The notes beneath the pieces are model-generated. The model worked only from the letters and a program-made list of their open reading frames with translations, had not been told where the DNA came from and did not search any database. 64,000 nt of DNA from Spirodela intermedia (taxonomy: Eukaryota; Streptophyta; Magnoliopsida; Alismatales; Araceae), in the NCBI GenBank assembly GCA_902729315.2, contig LR746278.1:3295501-3359500 (forward strand), in the 5' to 3' direction. A program made the position numbers and the translations under genes. Below, piece after piece: positions 1-11,060 of the stretch. The number at the start of each line of letters is the position of its first letter. Within the stretch, counting starts at the first letter, position 1.

Positions 1-560
1 GTGTCATGTTTCATCACTTTGCAACACAAATCTATGTAAGGAGGCCTTAAAATGGTATATTATGAGATGATACCACACTCTTATAAAATTTGTTAAAAGA
101 TCTTAAATGTTGTTCATCTAATCTATCAAATGCACTACCATCATTATTTGGTCAAAAAACTGTCTTTTTCTTGAGTTGATTCCTAACCGCCACCTTATAT
201 TTCATTAATGCATCATATGCTTTAGACTTCTAATAAAAGAGATATAAATAGCCATTTTGAGAATAATCATCTATCATTATGATAAAATATTATCATCTAT
301 TCAAATAAGCCATAGAAATTAGCTCACAAAATATCTATAAACTAATTCTATAAAGTCTGAAGCTGAGTTGTCACTTTGTCTTGTTATATTTTTTTTGTTT
401 TCTTGCTAATATAATTGATAGATGTCAAAATCTTTATTAATTGAGTGAAGGGCTTTGTCAAACACAAGCTTATCAAAAAAAATTTAGAGTTATCACTTCT
501 ATGCCATAATGAACTAAAACTATCATTTTTTAATTATTATTTATTACTCACTAAATTCAA
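1..560 (-). mobile_element. Ty1-copia integrase relic (truncated)
   Basis: Read on the minus strand from about 279 down to 130, the DNA gives an integrase-core peptide containing IDDYSQNGYLYLFY, then a stop, then KSKAYDALMKYK and RNQLKKK. This is the IDDYSR.GYVYL...KS.AF..FK region of copia integrases. Stops and frame breaks occur throughout, so it is dead. It continues weakly to the window edge and towards 560. The remaining pol domains are not seen, and the R1 repeat follows at 738. Confidence 0.55.
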
Positions 561-737
561 TATAAGGTCTAATTAGAAAAGACTATAACACTTGGAAAAT
601 CTATATTCTTATTAAGGGAAAAGCTAATAACAATGCAATTTGAATTTTAAAAGAGAAAACATTATTTTTTCTAAAATTAAAAAATAATCAAATTCACCAG
701 TTCTTAAATGTATACCAAATTTTATCAAATCAGCACA

Positions 738-2440
738 TGATATCACTTTGGTTGTTGTAAATGAAATGATCAAATTTCAAATATTTACAAACTTAATTCA
801 AAATCATAATTAGGACTAAAATTTGATGAATTCAAGTTGTCAATAGGTATGATGGTCAATCTCAATGCTAATTTTTCATTCTAAATAATTTTTTAAAATT
901 AAAAAATAGAAAAACGAAAATAATCTTCTACATGTTTCCAATCAGCAAGAAAGTCCTTGAGCTCTAAATCTACAAACTTTGATGTGTGACAACATTTAAC
1001 ATTGATAAATAATGCGAGACCTACAAAATATTATAGATAAAATGGTAGAAAAAACACTAAAAAAACAAAAAAAATGAAAAAAATCAACCTAAAATGAAGA
1101 AACATAGGGGAGGAGAGAGAAAAAATGAATGCCTTTAGAGACCCAATCATTAGTAAAATAGCAAAGAATTTGAGCTGAATGAATATAAAAAAGGAGTAAC
1201 TCTTTGAAATAAATCAATTTGACCTAAAGAAATTAATTACTGAAAAAAAAATCGAATCCAAAAGTCATCTGCCACTTGAGAGATTGTGCTTGTGGAAAAA
1301 CAAGAAAACAATTGTGAATCGAATCTATATAAAACTCAAGTAATTAATGAAGCTAAATTTGTTTGAAGAATCATAACCAAGTAAACTTTCATTATAAATA
1401 TTAAATTAGAATTAATACTAAAAACTGAAATAAATGAATAAACTTGTCCATGTCTATCATTTAGAAACATAATAGCATTGTAGTAACAAAATGCAATGAA
1501 AGAGTGATTAAAAAATGTGAAAAATATAAATCAACAAAGTTGATGTCATCTACTTGTCACCTAGATGACAGATTAAGCAAAATGAAAAAAAAATCAATTA
1601 AAAATAAAATAAAACTCATAAATACTATACATCACTTAGTTTGTCTATCACCTAAAACCATATTACATAGAAATGTAAGGAAAATATAGCTAAAAAGTGG
1701 TAAAAAGATAGTTTTAAAGCCTTAATCTCATCATCTTCATGTCACTCAAATGAAGGATAAGATAAGAAAAAATGAAAATAAAATGTAATCAAAAGAGAAA
1801 TCAAACTCATAAGTACCCAATGTCACTCTAGTAAAAAAAACTCAACATGAAAAGCTTCAATAATAAAATATTCTGCCCTTTATCATCTCGAAAGCTCCTC
1901 CAGCATTCGTTGCATCTTCTTTCTAATCATTATGCAAAGATATCTCAACAATTCTCATATAATCAATAATTCCCCATATTCATTTCACCACCCTAGAATA
2001 GAACGTGGAAGATGATGTGTACATGGATGACATCACATAACATGTTGACATGGCATAAAAATATGGACTTGGTCAAGAATCTCTTGACATGTCCTACTAA
2101 ATATGTAGCCATGAATGGGCATATTTTTTCATTAGTTTTAAATTTCTTAATTTACTAAAAAAATATTGAAAAATATTTTCATAAATTTCTTAAAAAACGC
2201 AAGAGAAATCTATATTCAAACTTTAACATCATGGTTAATCTATTGTAATTTTTAAAATAATTCTCTAGATGATAAACCTTCAATAATCAACATAACACAT
2301 GGATTAAAAATTAGAAATATCTACATATTAGGTAAATTAGAAAAATAACTAGAGTAAATATAAATTCACAAATGATTCTAAATTTAGTAATAATGTGTAT
2401 TAGCATTACTAATTTATATCTTACATTAATTCATGTGAAA
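738..2440. repeat. Dispersed repeat R1, copy 1 (LTR-like)
   Basis: This AT-rich stretch is colinear with 37804-39560 in the same orientation. Shared landmarks include the start TGATAYCACTTTRGTTGTT, the phrase GAGCTCTAAATCT (near 960 and 38040), the CATRACATGTTGACAT block (near 2035 and 39160), and the ending ACATTRATTCATG. It begins with TG and lacks long coding frames, which suits a long LTR, but I see no target-site duplication. Boundaries are approximate. The short open frame at 1504-1689 lies inside it and is not credible as a gene. Confidence 0.6.
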
Positions 2441-3744
2441 AAATACCTCAACTTTACCGTAGTCATTAATTCACATTACGTTCTTCAATGATTGGTACAA
2501 TATGTGTGAACTAGTCTCCTTTTTGTTATGTGAACCAACATGAAGGAATACAAGTGATACCATTCTAGCACTCTTGTAAACTAAGGTGTTGGTGCCATTG
2601 CCACATGTTGTTGCATTGTTCACATGTCATCATACTACCTACCACATTGCATGTTTGCTGTGTTGATTGTCATATGCCTAGAGTCCCCTTGTTGTGAGAA
2701 GCATATGGGTGCTCTAAGGGTCTGTTGAGATTGTGTGAGCTATATCCCCTTAGTCACCACTCTTCAATGGTGTGTATCCCACTCTTCACTCTTTTACTCT
2801 CACTCTCACCACATTAGTTCTGATGTCTAGAGAAAAAATATTTTCTACTAAATCTGAAGCTCCAAAATTCCACACAAAGTCGAGTCTCATGCCACTTGAT
2901 GGAATTTTTAGATCTAGTGTTGAATCATAAATAAAGATCAAGAAAGATGAGAGGCATGTCTAAATCCATTCAAATGTAAGTGTAGTTTGTGAACTTTTAG
3001 ATAAATAAAAGGGAGTAATAAATAGTGGGATGAGTTTTCAAAGTGATGGGAGGCTCCAAAAGTAACTCTCAATTTGTGGAATACAAGGACCACAACTCTT
3101 AAACAACTAAGAGATGTTATTATCTCCTAGTGTCTTTTTTCCATTTTATACATCATAAAAATTATAATTAGGACCATGTCTGCACACAATTTAATATAAT
3201 TTATATTTGAAAAAGATGTCACAAATATAAAATTCTTAATGAACTTGTTTTATAAAAATTGGCTTAATAATAGTTTCATATGATACAATATATCTTTATG
3301 TATGCCCGAATTGAGATAAAATCCAACATATCCTAGAGTTCTAAAAGTTTCATAAAAAATCATATTTTCATGAAAGAAGGAAAGGAACAAACCTTTGGTT
3401 GATGGGGGCAAGGGACTTTATAGGGGATTTGAAATAGAAATAACATAATTGGACATAAATGTAGTGTGGGTAATGCATAGAAGTGGTCGGTTGCAGCAAC
3501 TCTTATATGATGCTTCGTGGCTGGCTCTATTAGTTACAGTTTAACAAAGAGAACGGTCACATTGGAAGGCTGCTAGGGAAGGAGGAAGATGATAAAGGGG
3601 CAAATGCTTGATGAAGTTTTCCTAACCAATCCTCTCTTGCAAATCAGAAGTTGAAAAACTATTCGTGGTGATGCTGATGCTGAATCCATTGTTATAACCT
3701 AACCTTTATAATCTTCCACTTCTATAATCTCACACCTCTATAAC
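2441..3744. other. AT-rich intergenic DNA, no feature recognised
   Basis: No gene, RNA gene or recognisable transposon domain was found on either strand. It is probably old retroelement sequence between the R1 repeat and the microsatellite. Confidence 0.4.
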
Positions 3745-3786
3745 CTCTATAATCTCTCTCTTCACTCCTCTCTCTCTCTCTCTTCA

Positions 3787-3836
<50 letters not shown>
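3745..3836. repeat. (CT)n microsatellite
   Basis: CT dinucleotides dominate, with two TTCACTCC interruptions, followed by a pure run from about 3790 to 3836. The apparent ORF on the opposite strand (RERERER...) is a translation of this repeat, not a gene. Confidence 0.95.
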
Positions 3837-3838
<2 letters not shown>

Positions 3839-4181
3839 ATAGATTTCTATGCCACCAAGTTGAGAATGATTTTTGCAAGAGAGAGAAGCGGAAAGGGAAT
3901 GATCTGCCCACAAAGGACATTTCAACCCTTGACTATATGACATTAACTTCAACTTTGAAGCTTTCATAGTGTAGGAAAAAATATGTAAACACAAGATCAC
4001 AATAATAGCAAAAACATAATGTTTGAATATTAGTGAAAATAAATAAATGATAAATCACCAAGCTATAAGAAATCCTAATCAGAACAAGCCTTCTACCAAA
4101 ACACCTCTAATCTATGTCTCAACACTTTTGAGATGACCCACACACTATTAGGTGAATATTATTGTGAGTTAATAATAGAAA

Positions 4182-5140
4182 TGATAAGTCTTCATTATCA
4201 TGAGTTAATAATTAATTAATAATATATTTTAAATATTAATTTATATTAAATAAATTTATATTCATGTTAAATAATAAAAAATGATTTTTAGTTAGTTAAT
4301 ATGAAATTTTGATTAATTATGTGATTTTATGTGAACTTATATAAATTTTGTAATCATATTTTTAAATAAATAAAATACAATAAAATAAAATATAAATATA
4401 AAAATGGGGGGGGGACCCACCAACTAACTAGGCCTACAAGTGGGTCTAGAGCATAGTCAGCTATAGTTGCAAGTAGGGGGCTGGAGTGACTAAGGATTGG
4501 TAGGGGACACGTGTATGTCACTCTCTTTCCACATCATTGGTGGCCAATCAGGCATGGGGCAAGGAGTGGTCATACACACGAAAGAGAGGCTCTTATTGAT
4601 CACACTATCTTGTATTACTTTAGATTCATTTCAAAACTCAAAAAATAACCAATGTAGGACTAAATCGACATCATAGATTGTCAAACGGTTTTTAATAATT
4701 TTCATATCTAGAATATCCCTATTTATGAGAAGAAAATACCTTTATGACATCACTTTATAAAGGTATTCATGTATTGATTTCACTCTCTCTCATACAAGTG
4801 GACAACTAGTGAGGGTTCAAATCTCACAAAAGTCAAAACTCATACTTTTATCTAATTAAATCATAGTTTTCTTGTAAATTGTCTATCAATAATTAAGTCA
4901 TTAAGTCATTAAGTCATCATAATTTCTCAATCATCGATGAAAATGTCGTCAATGTAATTCGCAGAGTATCGTTACGTAAATTACTCAATTTTGAATAAAA
5001 AAATTATGATTCTATTAAGTAAATGATCTCCGATTGATTGACGAACAAGCCATCATTAGGAAGAAGATGAGTTATTAGGAGATGAGTCGTCACCTCTTGA
5101 GAACATACTATATGCAACGACGAACTCGTTACTACGTAGG
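4182..5140 (+). mobile_element. LTR-A copy A1, 5' part (split by nested A2)
   Basis: It begins TGATAAGTCTTC, like A2, and follows it in order: the terminal hairpin arm, the TTTTATGTGAACTTATAT block, a run of G near 4405, the tRNA-like B-box at 4814-4824 and the GATGAGTCGTCACCTC block. It breaks at 5140, exactly where A2 begins, and resumes at 6780. It is older and more diverged than A2. The left flank is AGAAA. Confidence 0.75.
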
Positions 5141-6779
5141 TGATAAGTCTTCATTATCATGAGTTAATAATTAGTAAATAATATAGTTTTAGCTTTAACT
5201 CATGATAAATAGACTTATATTTGTATTAAAGTGTGAAAAGTGGTTCTCAATTGATTAATGTGAATTTTTAGATAATTATGTGATTTTATACGAATTTATA
5301 TGATTTTTACCGTCTTACTTTTGAGATAAATGAAGAAAAAGAAATTAAAATAAAAATAAAACAAAATGGGGGGGAGCCACCAGCCAGCCGGGCCGGCAAG
5401 TGAGTTGGAAGCGCAGTCGGGGAGTAGCCGTGCATAAGGGCTAGAGCGGCTTGGACCGATAGGGCACGTGTGCGCCACTCCTCTTTCACGTCACTAGTGG
5501 ACAACTAGTTGTGGGGCAAAGAGTAGTCGTACACATGCGAGAAAGGGACTTGCTTTCAAATATAACATTACTATATATTCGCCCGAAACTTCGCCGCACA
5601 AGCGATGTGGGACTAAACCCACGTCACACCTTCCCCAGAAAGGGTGGGCAACCGGCGCGGGTTTAAATCTTCCTAGAGCCAAAACTCATATTTTTTTATC
5701 TGATTATCGTGACTTTCCTACAGATCGTTGGTGAAGGATTAAGCAACTAGAATCACTGGATCATCGGTGAAAATCTCATCAATACAATTCGCAAAGTATT
5801 GTTACTAAAATTATTGAATGATTCGCGATAAAAGGATTGTGAATCCATCGAGTAAAGTATCTCCGACTAATCGACGAACAAGCTGTCGTTGAGAAGAGGA
5901 CGATCCACCAAGAGACGAGTCGCCACCTCCTGAGAGCGTATCGGATGTGATGAAGAGCCTCCTCTTGCTGCGCGGACCTAAGGATGAAGCTCTCTGACAT
6001 GGGCCCCACCTCCATCCAGCTCTTCTTCGTCAAGTGATAGCCGCCGAAAAGTCATAAAGTCGCTATTTTTCTGCTCTGCTGGGTGACAGTCATCGGAGAT
6101 GATTCGACGACCTATTTCATTGATCTCTAAACTTTGCAAGGAGATCTAGAGATTGCCCATATCATCCTTGTCCAAGGAGAGCCTTCAAGGCCATGGACAC
6201 TACACGACGATCCTCCCAAATGCTCAAGATTCTAGTGCATCGCTGACACATCACCGTTGCAATGCCGAAACTCTATTTTCCTACTTTCAACTTAATTTTT
6301 GCTTCATTTAGTGATAATTTGTTGATTTTAAATTTACCAAGATATACTTCATTCAATTACAATTTTTTCAGCTTTTACATATCTTAATTTGATGAATTAA
6401 ATCGTCTATAATCGCTTATGTAAGAATCGTCGAGTAAAACTCTGTTTTCATCCAATTCGTGTTCGCCAAGAGCTGACGTCATCCTGATGTACACACCCTT
6501 ATTTCCCTTCTTTGTGAATTTTAAATATATTTCTTTTTTATTTCCTCGTATAAAATTCATAGAAAATAGTATTTTTTGAGAAAAATTCTGAATAATTATG
6601 AGATATTATATTACATCCCTGTGATCGACCTGGAAAATTACTGCTATTTTTAAAAGTTTTATTAAATTATACTTCATATATTAATTTAGAAATACTTTTA
6701 AATATCCGAAAATTTGTATTTTCTAGTTTTATAAATTTTAAATTTACATGATTTACTATACAACGACTAAGTCACATCA
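5141..6779 (+). mobile_element. Solo LTR of family LTR-A (copy A2), nested in A1
   Basis: This 1639-bp unit starts TGATAAGTC and ends AAGTCACATCA (TG...CA). It is flanked by GTAGG at 5136-5140 and ATAGG at 6780-6784, a 5-bp target duplication with one G-to-A change. The host sequence on both sides is LTR-A itself (A1), continuous across the junction. No primer site or gag follows the 3' end, so it is a solo LTR. A TATA-like ACTATATATT lies near 5571. The centre (5360-6260) is much more GC-rich than the surroundings. Copy A4 is the same length. Confidence 0.85.
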
Positions 6780-7455
6780 ATAGGTGTCAGGATGAAGCTT
6801 TCTAAGACATACCCCACTTTCATCTAACTTATCTCCATTTGGTAACAATTGCATTGAAGGAGAACCTTTAAGGACATAGACATTGCATGATAACCTCCCC
6901 GTAGGCTCAAGATTTCAACACATCATTATTGCGACGTTAAAACTCTATTTTATTATTTTTAACTAATTTAACTTCCACCACTATTTTCTAGACTTCGAAA
7001 GAATATCTACAATCATTCATGTCTAAGAAAAGCCTTTGAGGTTATGGACATCATTTGAGAATCCTCTTGAATATATAGAATTCTAACAATCACTGTCGCG
7101 AGGCCGGAACTCTATCTTCTTTATTTTCAACGTAATTTCTACTTAATTTAATGATATTTTATATGATTTCAAGTTTCAAAACTCTTCTTCATTAAATTGT
7201 GATTCTTCTAGCTTTTACAGATCTTAATTTGACCAATTAAATTATCTATAATAGCTTATGTAAAAAATCATCAAGTAAAACTTTGTTTCTATTTGAATCA
7301 CATTCATTGAGGAACTAACGTCATCTTGATGTTCACACCCTTATTTCCCTTTTTTGTGAATTTTTAAATATATTTAATATTCATTGTTTAGTCTAAAAAT
7401 CATAAAAACTCATCTTCTTTTAGAAAATCTAAAGTATTACCTGATATTATCTTAC
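6780..7455 (+). mobile_element. LTR-A copy A1, 3' part
   Basis: It continues A1 after the nested A2: AGGATGAAGCT matches the A2 block near 5980. It carries two copies of the segment around GCCTTTGAGGTTATGGACAT (near 6865 and 7040), where A2 and A4 have one, which places A1 in the same subfamily as A3. It fades at about 7455, before the standard LTR end, so A1 is truncated. Confidence 0.65.
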
Positions 7456-7861
7456 ATTTTATAGGCATTCTATCTTGGAGAGATAAGGCATCCTGATACC
7501 CACTTATGTCTATTGCTTTAACTTGAGTTCCATCTGAGAAAATATCCTCTTTGCAAATTTGGGTCCTACACAAACATAGAAAAGATCACATTAGATACCT
7601 TCTAGGAAAATAAGTTGCATTGGTAGCTAGGTTGATGGAAGGTCATAAAGAGTGATTGCTTTTTCTATTAGTATCTACTTTGAGAAAGAAGAAATTGGTC
7701 AGTAAACCTTCTCTATCTTAATTTCAACTTTTTATCACTTCCTAGATCCTTTATTTATTAGAAATAGGAAGATCAAAGTCAAACTATGAGTCTTCTTAAA
7801 TGTAAAGAATTTATTTGTTACTAACCAAGTTTAGCCTCTCTTTTTCCTTAGTCCATTATTT
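7456..7861. other. Unassigned AT-rich stretch between LTR-A fragments
   Basis: About 400 bp unlike LTR-A separates the A1 remnant from fragment A5. No coding frame or domain was recognised. It could be filler DNA or a small remnant of another element. Confidence 0.4.
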
Positions 7862-8336
7862 CACTCCGAGATAATTTGTGTGATTTAAATTTACCAAGAT
7901 ATACTTCATTCAATTATGATTATTTTGGCTTTTACAGATCTTAATTTGATCAATTAAATCGTCTGTAATTGCTTACGTAAGAATCATCGAGTGGAACTCT
8001 GTTTCCGCCCGATTCACGTTTGCCGAGCGCTAACGACATTTTGACGTCCGCAACCTTAGTTTTCTTTTTCGTAAATTTTAAATATATTTCCTTTTCATTT
8101 CTTGGTATAAAATTCATAGAAAATAGTATTCTTTGAGGAAAATTCTGAATAATTACCCAATATTATATTACATCCCTATGATCGACTTGGAAAATTATCA
8201 CTATTTTTAGAAGTTTTATTGAATTATAATTGATATATTTATTTTAAAATAGTTCTAAATATTTGAAAAGTCGTATTTTCTAGTTTTATAAATTTTAAAT
8301 TTACGTGATTTACTATACAACAACTAAGTCACATCA
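7862..8336 (+). mobile_element. LTR-A 3'-end fragment (A5)
   Basis: It matches the last ~470 bp of LTR-A, from the GATAATTTGTGTGATTTAAA block to the terminal CTAAGTCACATCA. The rest of the LTR is absent. It abuts the minus-strand copia-B relic on the right. Confidence 0.7.
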
Positions 8337-9422
8337 AGAGTCAATCACACTACTATAACAAATTCATCTCAGTAATATCTTCCTCATATATCACACACTA
8401 AGTAATAAATAACTTGATATGACTAGTTAGAGGAGTGACCACTATTTTAATATTACTCATGCTAAATAGATCTACCACCTTCAAAAGATAATTCTTCTAT
8501 GTCAACCATAGTTGACCACTCTGTTGGTCTTTATAGGTCTTTATACTAAGAAATTTATTTGTCATACTAAGATTCTTCATGTCAAATTCTCTATTCAATA
8601 ATATCTTCAATCTAACAATCTCATATAAATTCTTCAAAGTAATGAGTATATTATCAACATAAAGTGTCAAAATAATTGAAAAATCATCAACATAGGTCTT
8701 CATATAAACACAACAATCAAAATCGTACCTTGTGGAGGCAATCTTCAACATCTAAAAGTCAAAAAGTTTGTATCATTCATTCAATACCTACTTAACTCAT
8801 AAAGGAAAATCTTCAATCAAGAAATATAATATTTTGACTCTTGCATAAGAAAATTCTATAGTTTTTGTATATAAATAGTCTCTTTCAAATCTTTATGAAG
8901 AAACACTGTATTCACATCCAACTACTCAAGCTCCATATCTTTATATGCAACAATAGTTAACACCAAATGAATAGACATGCTTCACAATAGGTGAAAAGAT
9001 GTGTAATTAATTTCTTACTTTTGTGTGAAATTTTTTACAACAAGACTTACTTTGTACTGTGGCTAGTCACCATCAATCATCAGTGACTTCTTTTTGTACA
9101 CACATTTGTACCCATAACTCACTTTTCTACAAGAAGATCCACTAATTCTCATGTGTGGTTCTTACTCAAAGATATTTGTTCTTCAAATATTGTCTACACC
9201 TACTTTTTTTTTTATGATAACTAATTACCTCCCAGAAAATTATAGGTTCATCATCTTTTATAAATAATATAAAAATAACATAATCATTAAGACGAGTGTG
9301 AAGCCTTATTTGACACATTTGAATATTTGGTGATTCTACTACTTGCTATCTACTATAAATAAAATTAAGAGGATTCTACATAATTTCTACCTTCAGTCTT
9401 TCTCTATCTTCAATATGAGTAT
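8337..9422 (-). mobile_element. copia-B relic, reverse-transcriptase part (minus copy)
   Basis: On the minus strand, 8751 to 8500 reads TRYDFDCCVYMKTYVDD then LTLYVDNILITLKN and IVRLKILLNREFDMKNLS. This is the copia RT palm region and aligns with the plus copy at 20070-20260. The catalytic YVDD appears as YVDN. Stops interrupt the flanking parts. The relic is cut at 9422 by solo LTR A4 and resumes at 11061. Confidence 0.7.
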
Positions 9423-11060
9423 TGACGTGACTTAGTCGTTATATATTAAATCATATAAATTTAAAATTTATAAAACTAGAATATGAATTTTTAGATATTT
9501 AGAAGTATTTCTGAAATAATATATCAATTATAATTTAATAAAACTTTCAAAAATAGTAGTAATTTTCCAAGTCGATCACAAAGATGTAATATAATATCTG
9601 GTAATTATTCAAAATTTTCCTCAAAGAATACTATTTTCTATGAATTTTATACTAGGAAATGAAAAGAAAATATATTTAAAATTCATGAAAAATGGAAATA
9701 AGGGTGTGGACATCAAGATGACGTCAGCTCCCAGCGAATGCAAACTGGGCAGAAATAGAGTTCCACCCGACAATTCTTATGTAAGCGATTACAAATGATT
9801 TAATTGATCAAATTAAGATCTATAAAAGTCGAAAGAATCGTAATTGAATGAAGTATATGTTGGTAAATTTAAAATCAACAAATTATCACTAAATGAAGCA
9901 GAAATTAAGTTGAAAGTAGGAAAACAAAGTTCTGGCGTCGCGGTGACGATGCATCGGCGATGCACTAGAATCTTGAGTATTTGAAAGAATCATCGTACAG
10001 TGTCCACGGCCTCGAAAGCTCTCCTTGGACAAGGACGACATGGGCAATCTCTAGATCTCCTTGCAAAGTCTAGAGATCAATGAAATGGGTCGTCAAATCG
10101 TCTCCGGAGGCTGTTACCTAGTGAAGTAGAAAAACAACGACTTTGTGGCTCTCTGGTGGCTGTCACCTGACAGAGAAGAGTTGGATGGAGGTGGGGCACA
10201 TGTTAGGGAGCTTCATCCTTAGGTCCACGCAGTAAGAGGAGGCTCTTCATCACATCCGGTACGCTCTTAAGAGGTGGTGACTCGTCTCCCAGCGGATCAT
10301 CCTCTTCCCGACGACGGCTTGTTCATTGATCAATCGGAGATGCTTTACTCGATGGATACACGATCCTTTTATCGCGAATCGTTCAGTAATTTTAGTAACA
10401 ATGCTTTGTGAATTGCGTTGACGAGATTTTCGCCGATGATCTAGCGATTCTAGTTACTTAATCCTTCACAGGCGATCTGTAAGAAAGTCACGATAATTAG
10501 ATAAAAAAATATGAGTTTTGGCTCTAGGAGGATTCGAACCCGCGCCGGTTGCCCACCCTTTTCTAAGGAAGGTGTGACGCGAGTTTAGTCCCACATCGCT
10601 TGTGTGGTGAAGTTTCAGGCGAATATATAGTAATGTTACATTTGAAAGCAAGTCTATTTCTCATGCGTGTACGACCACTCCTTGTCCCACAATCGGTTGG
10701 CCACCGGTGACGTGGAAGGAGAGTGGCGCACACATGCCCTATCGGTCCAAGCCGCTCAAGCCCTTGCTTGCGGCTACTCCTCGACTGCACTTCCGACCTA
10801 CTTGTGGGCCCGGTTGACCAGCGGGGCTCCCCCATTTTTCTATATTTTTATTTTTATTTCTTTTTCTTCATTTATCTCAAAAGTAAGATTGTAAAAATCA
10901 TATAAATTCGTATAAAATCACATAATTACCCAAAAATTCACGCTAATCAACTAAAAATTACTTTTCACACTTTAACACAAATATAAGTATATTTATCATG
11001 AGTTAAGGCTAAAACTATATTATTTACTAATTATTAACTCATGATAATGTAGACTTATCA
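9423..11060 (-). mobile_element. Solo LTR of family LTR-A (copy A4), inserted in copia-B
   Basis: This is a 1638-bp minus-strand copy of LTR-A, reading from 11060 (TGATAAGTCTAC) down to 9423 (GACTAAGTCACGTCA). It is flanked by a perfect 5-bp target duplication, AGTAT, at 9418-9422 and 11061-11065. The copia-B relic continues on both sides. A2 and A4 match closely along their whole length and belong to the short subfamily with a single GCC..GGACA segment. A perfect Pol III B-box-like GGTTCGAATCC lies on its sense strand at 10540-10530. No internal element sequence adjoins it. Confidence 0.9.

Noticed and set aside
3722-4000. Open frame rich in RERERE
   Set aside because: It is a translation of the (CT)n microsatellite. 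The same applies to 21059-21253 and 51576-51797.
5296-6033. Several 60-85-codon minus-strand frames
   Set aside because: They lie in the GC-rich centre of solo LTR A2, and the mirrored frames recur in A4 (10466-10905). They follow the repeat, not a gene.
10500-10560. Intact tRNA gene
   Set aside because: Only a T-arm/B-box-like half is present; no matching 5' acceptor strand, D-arm or anticodon arm was found upstream on the sense strand.
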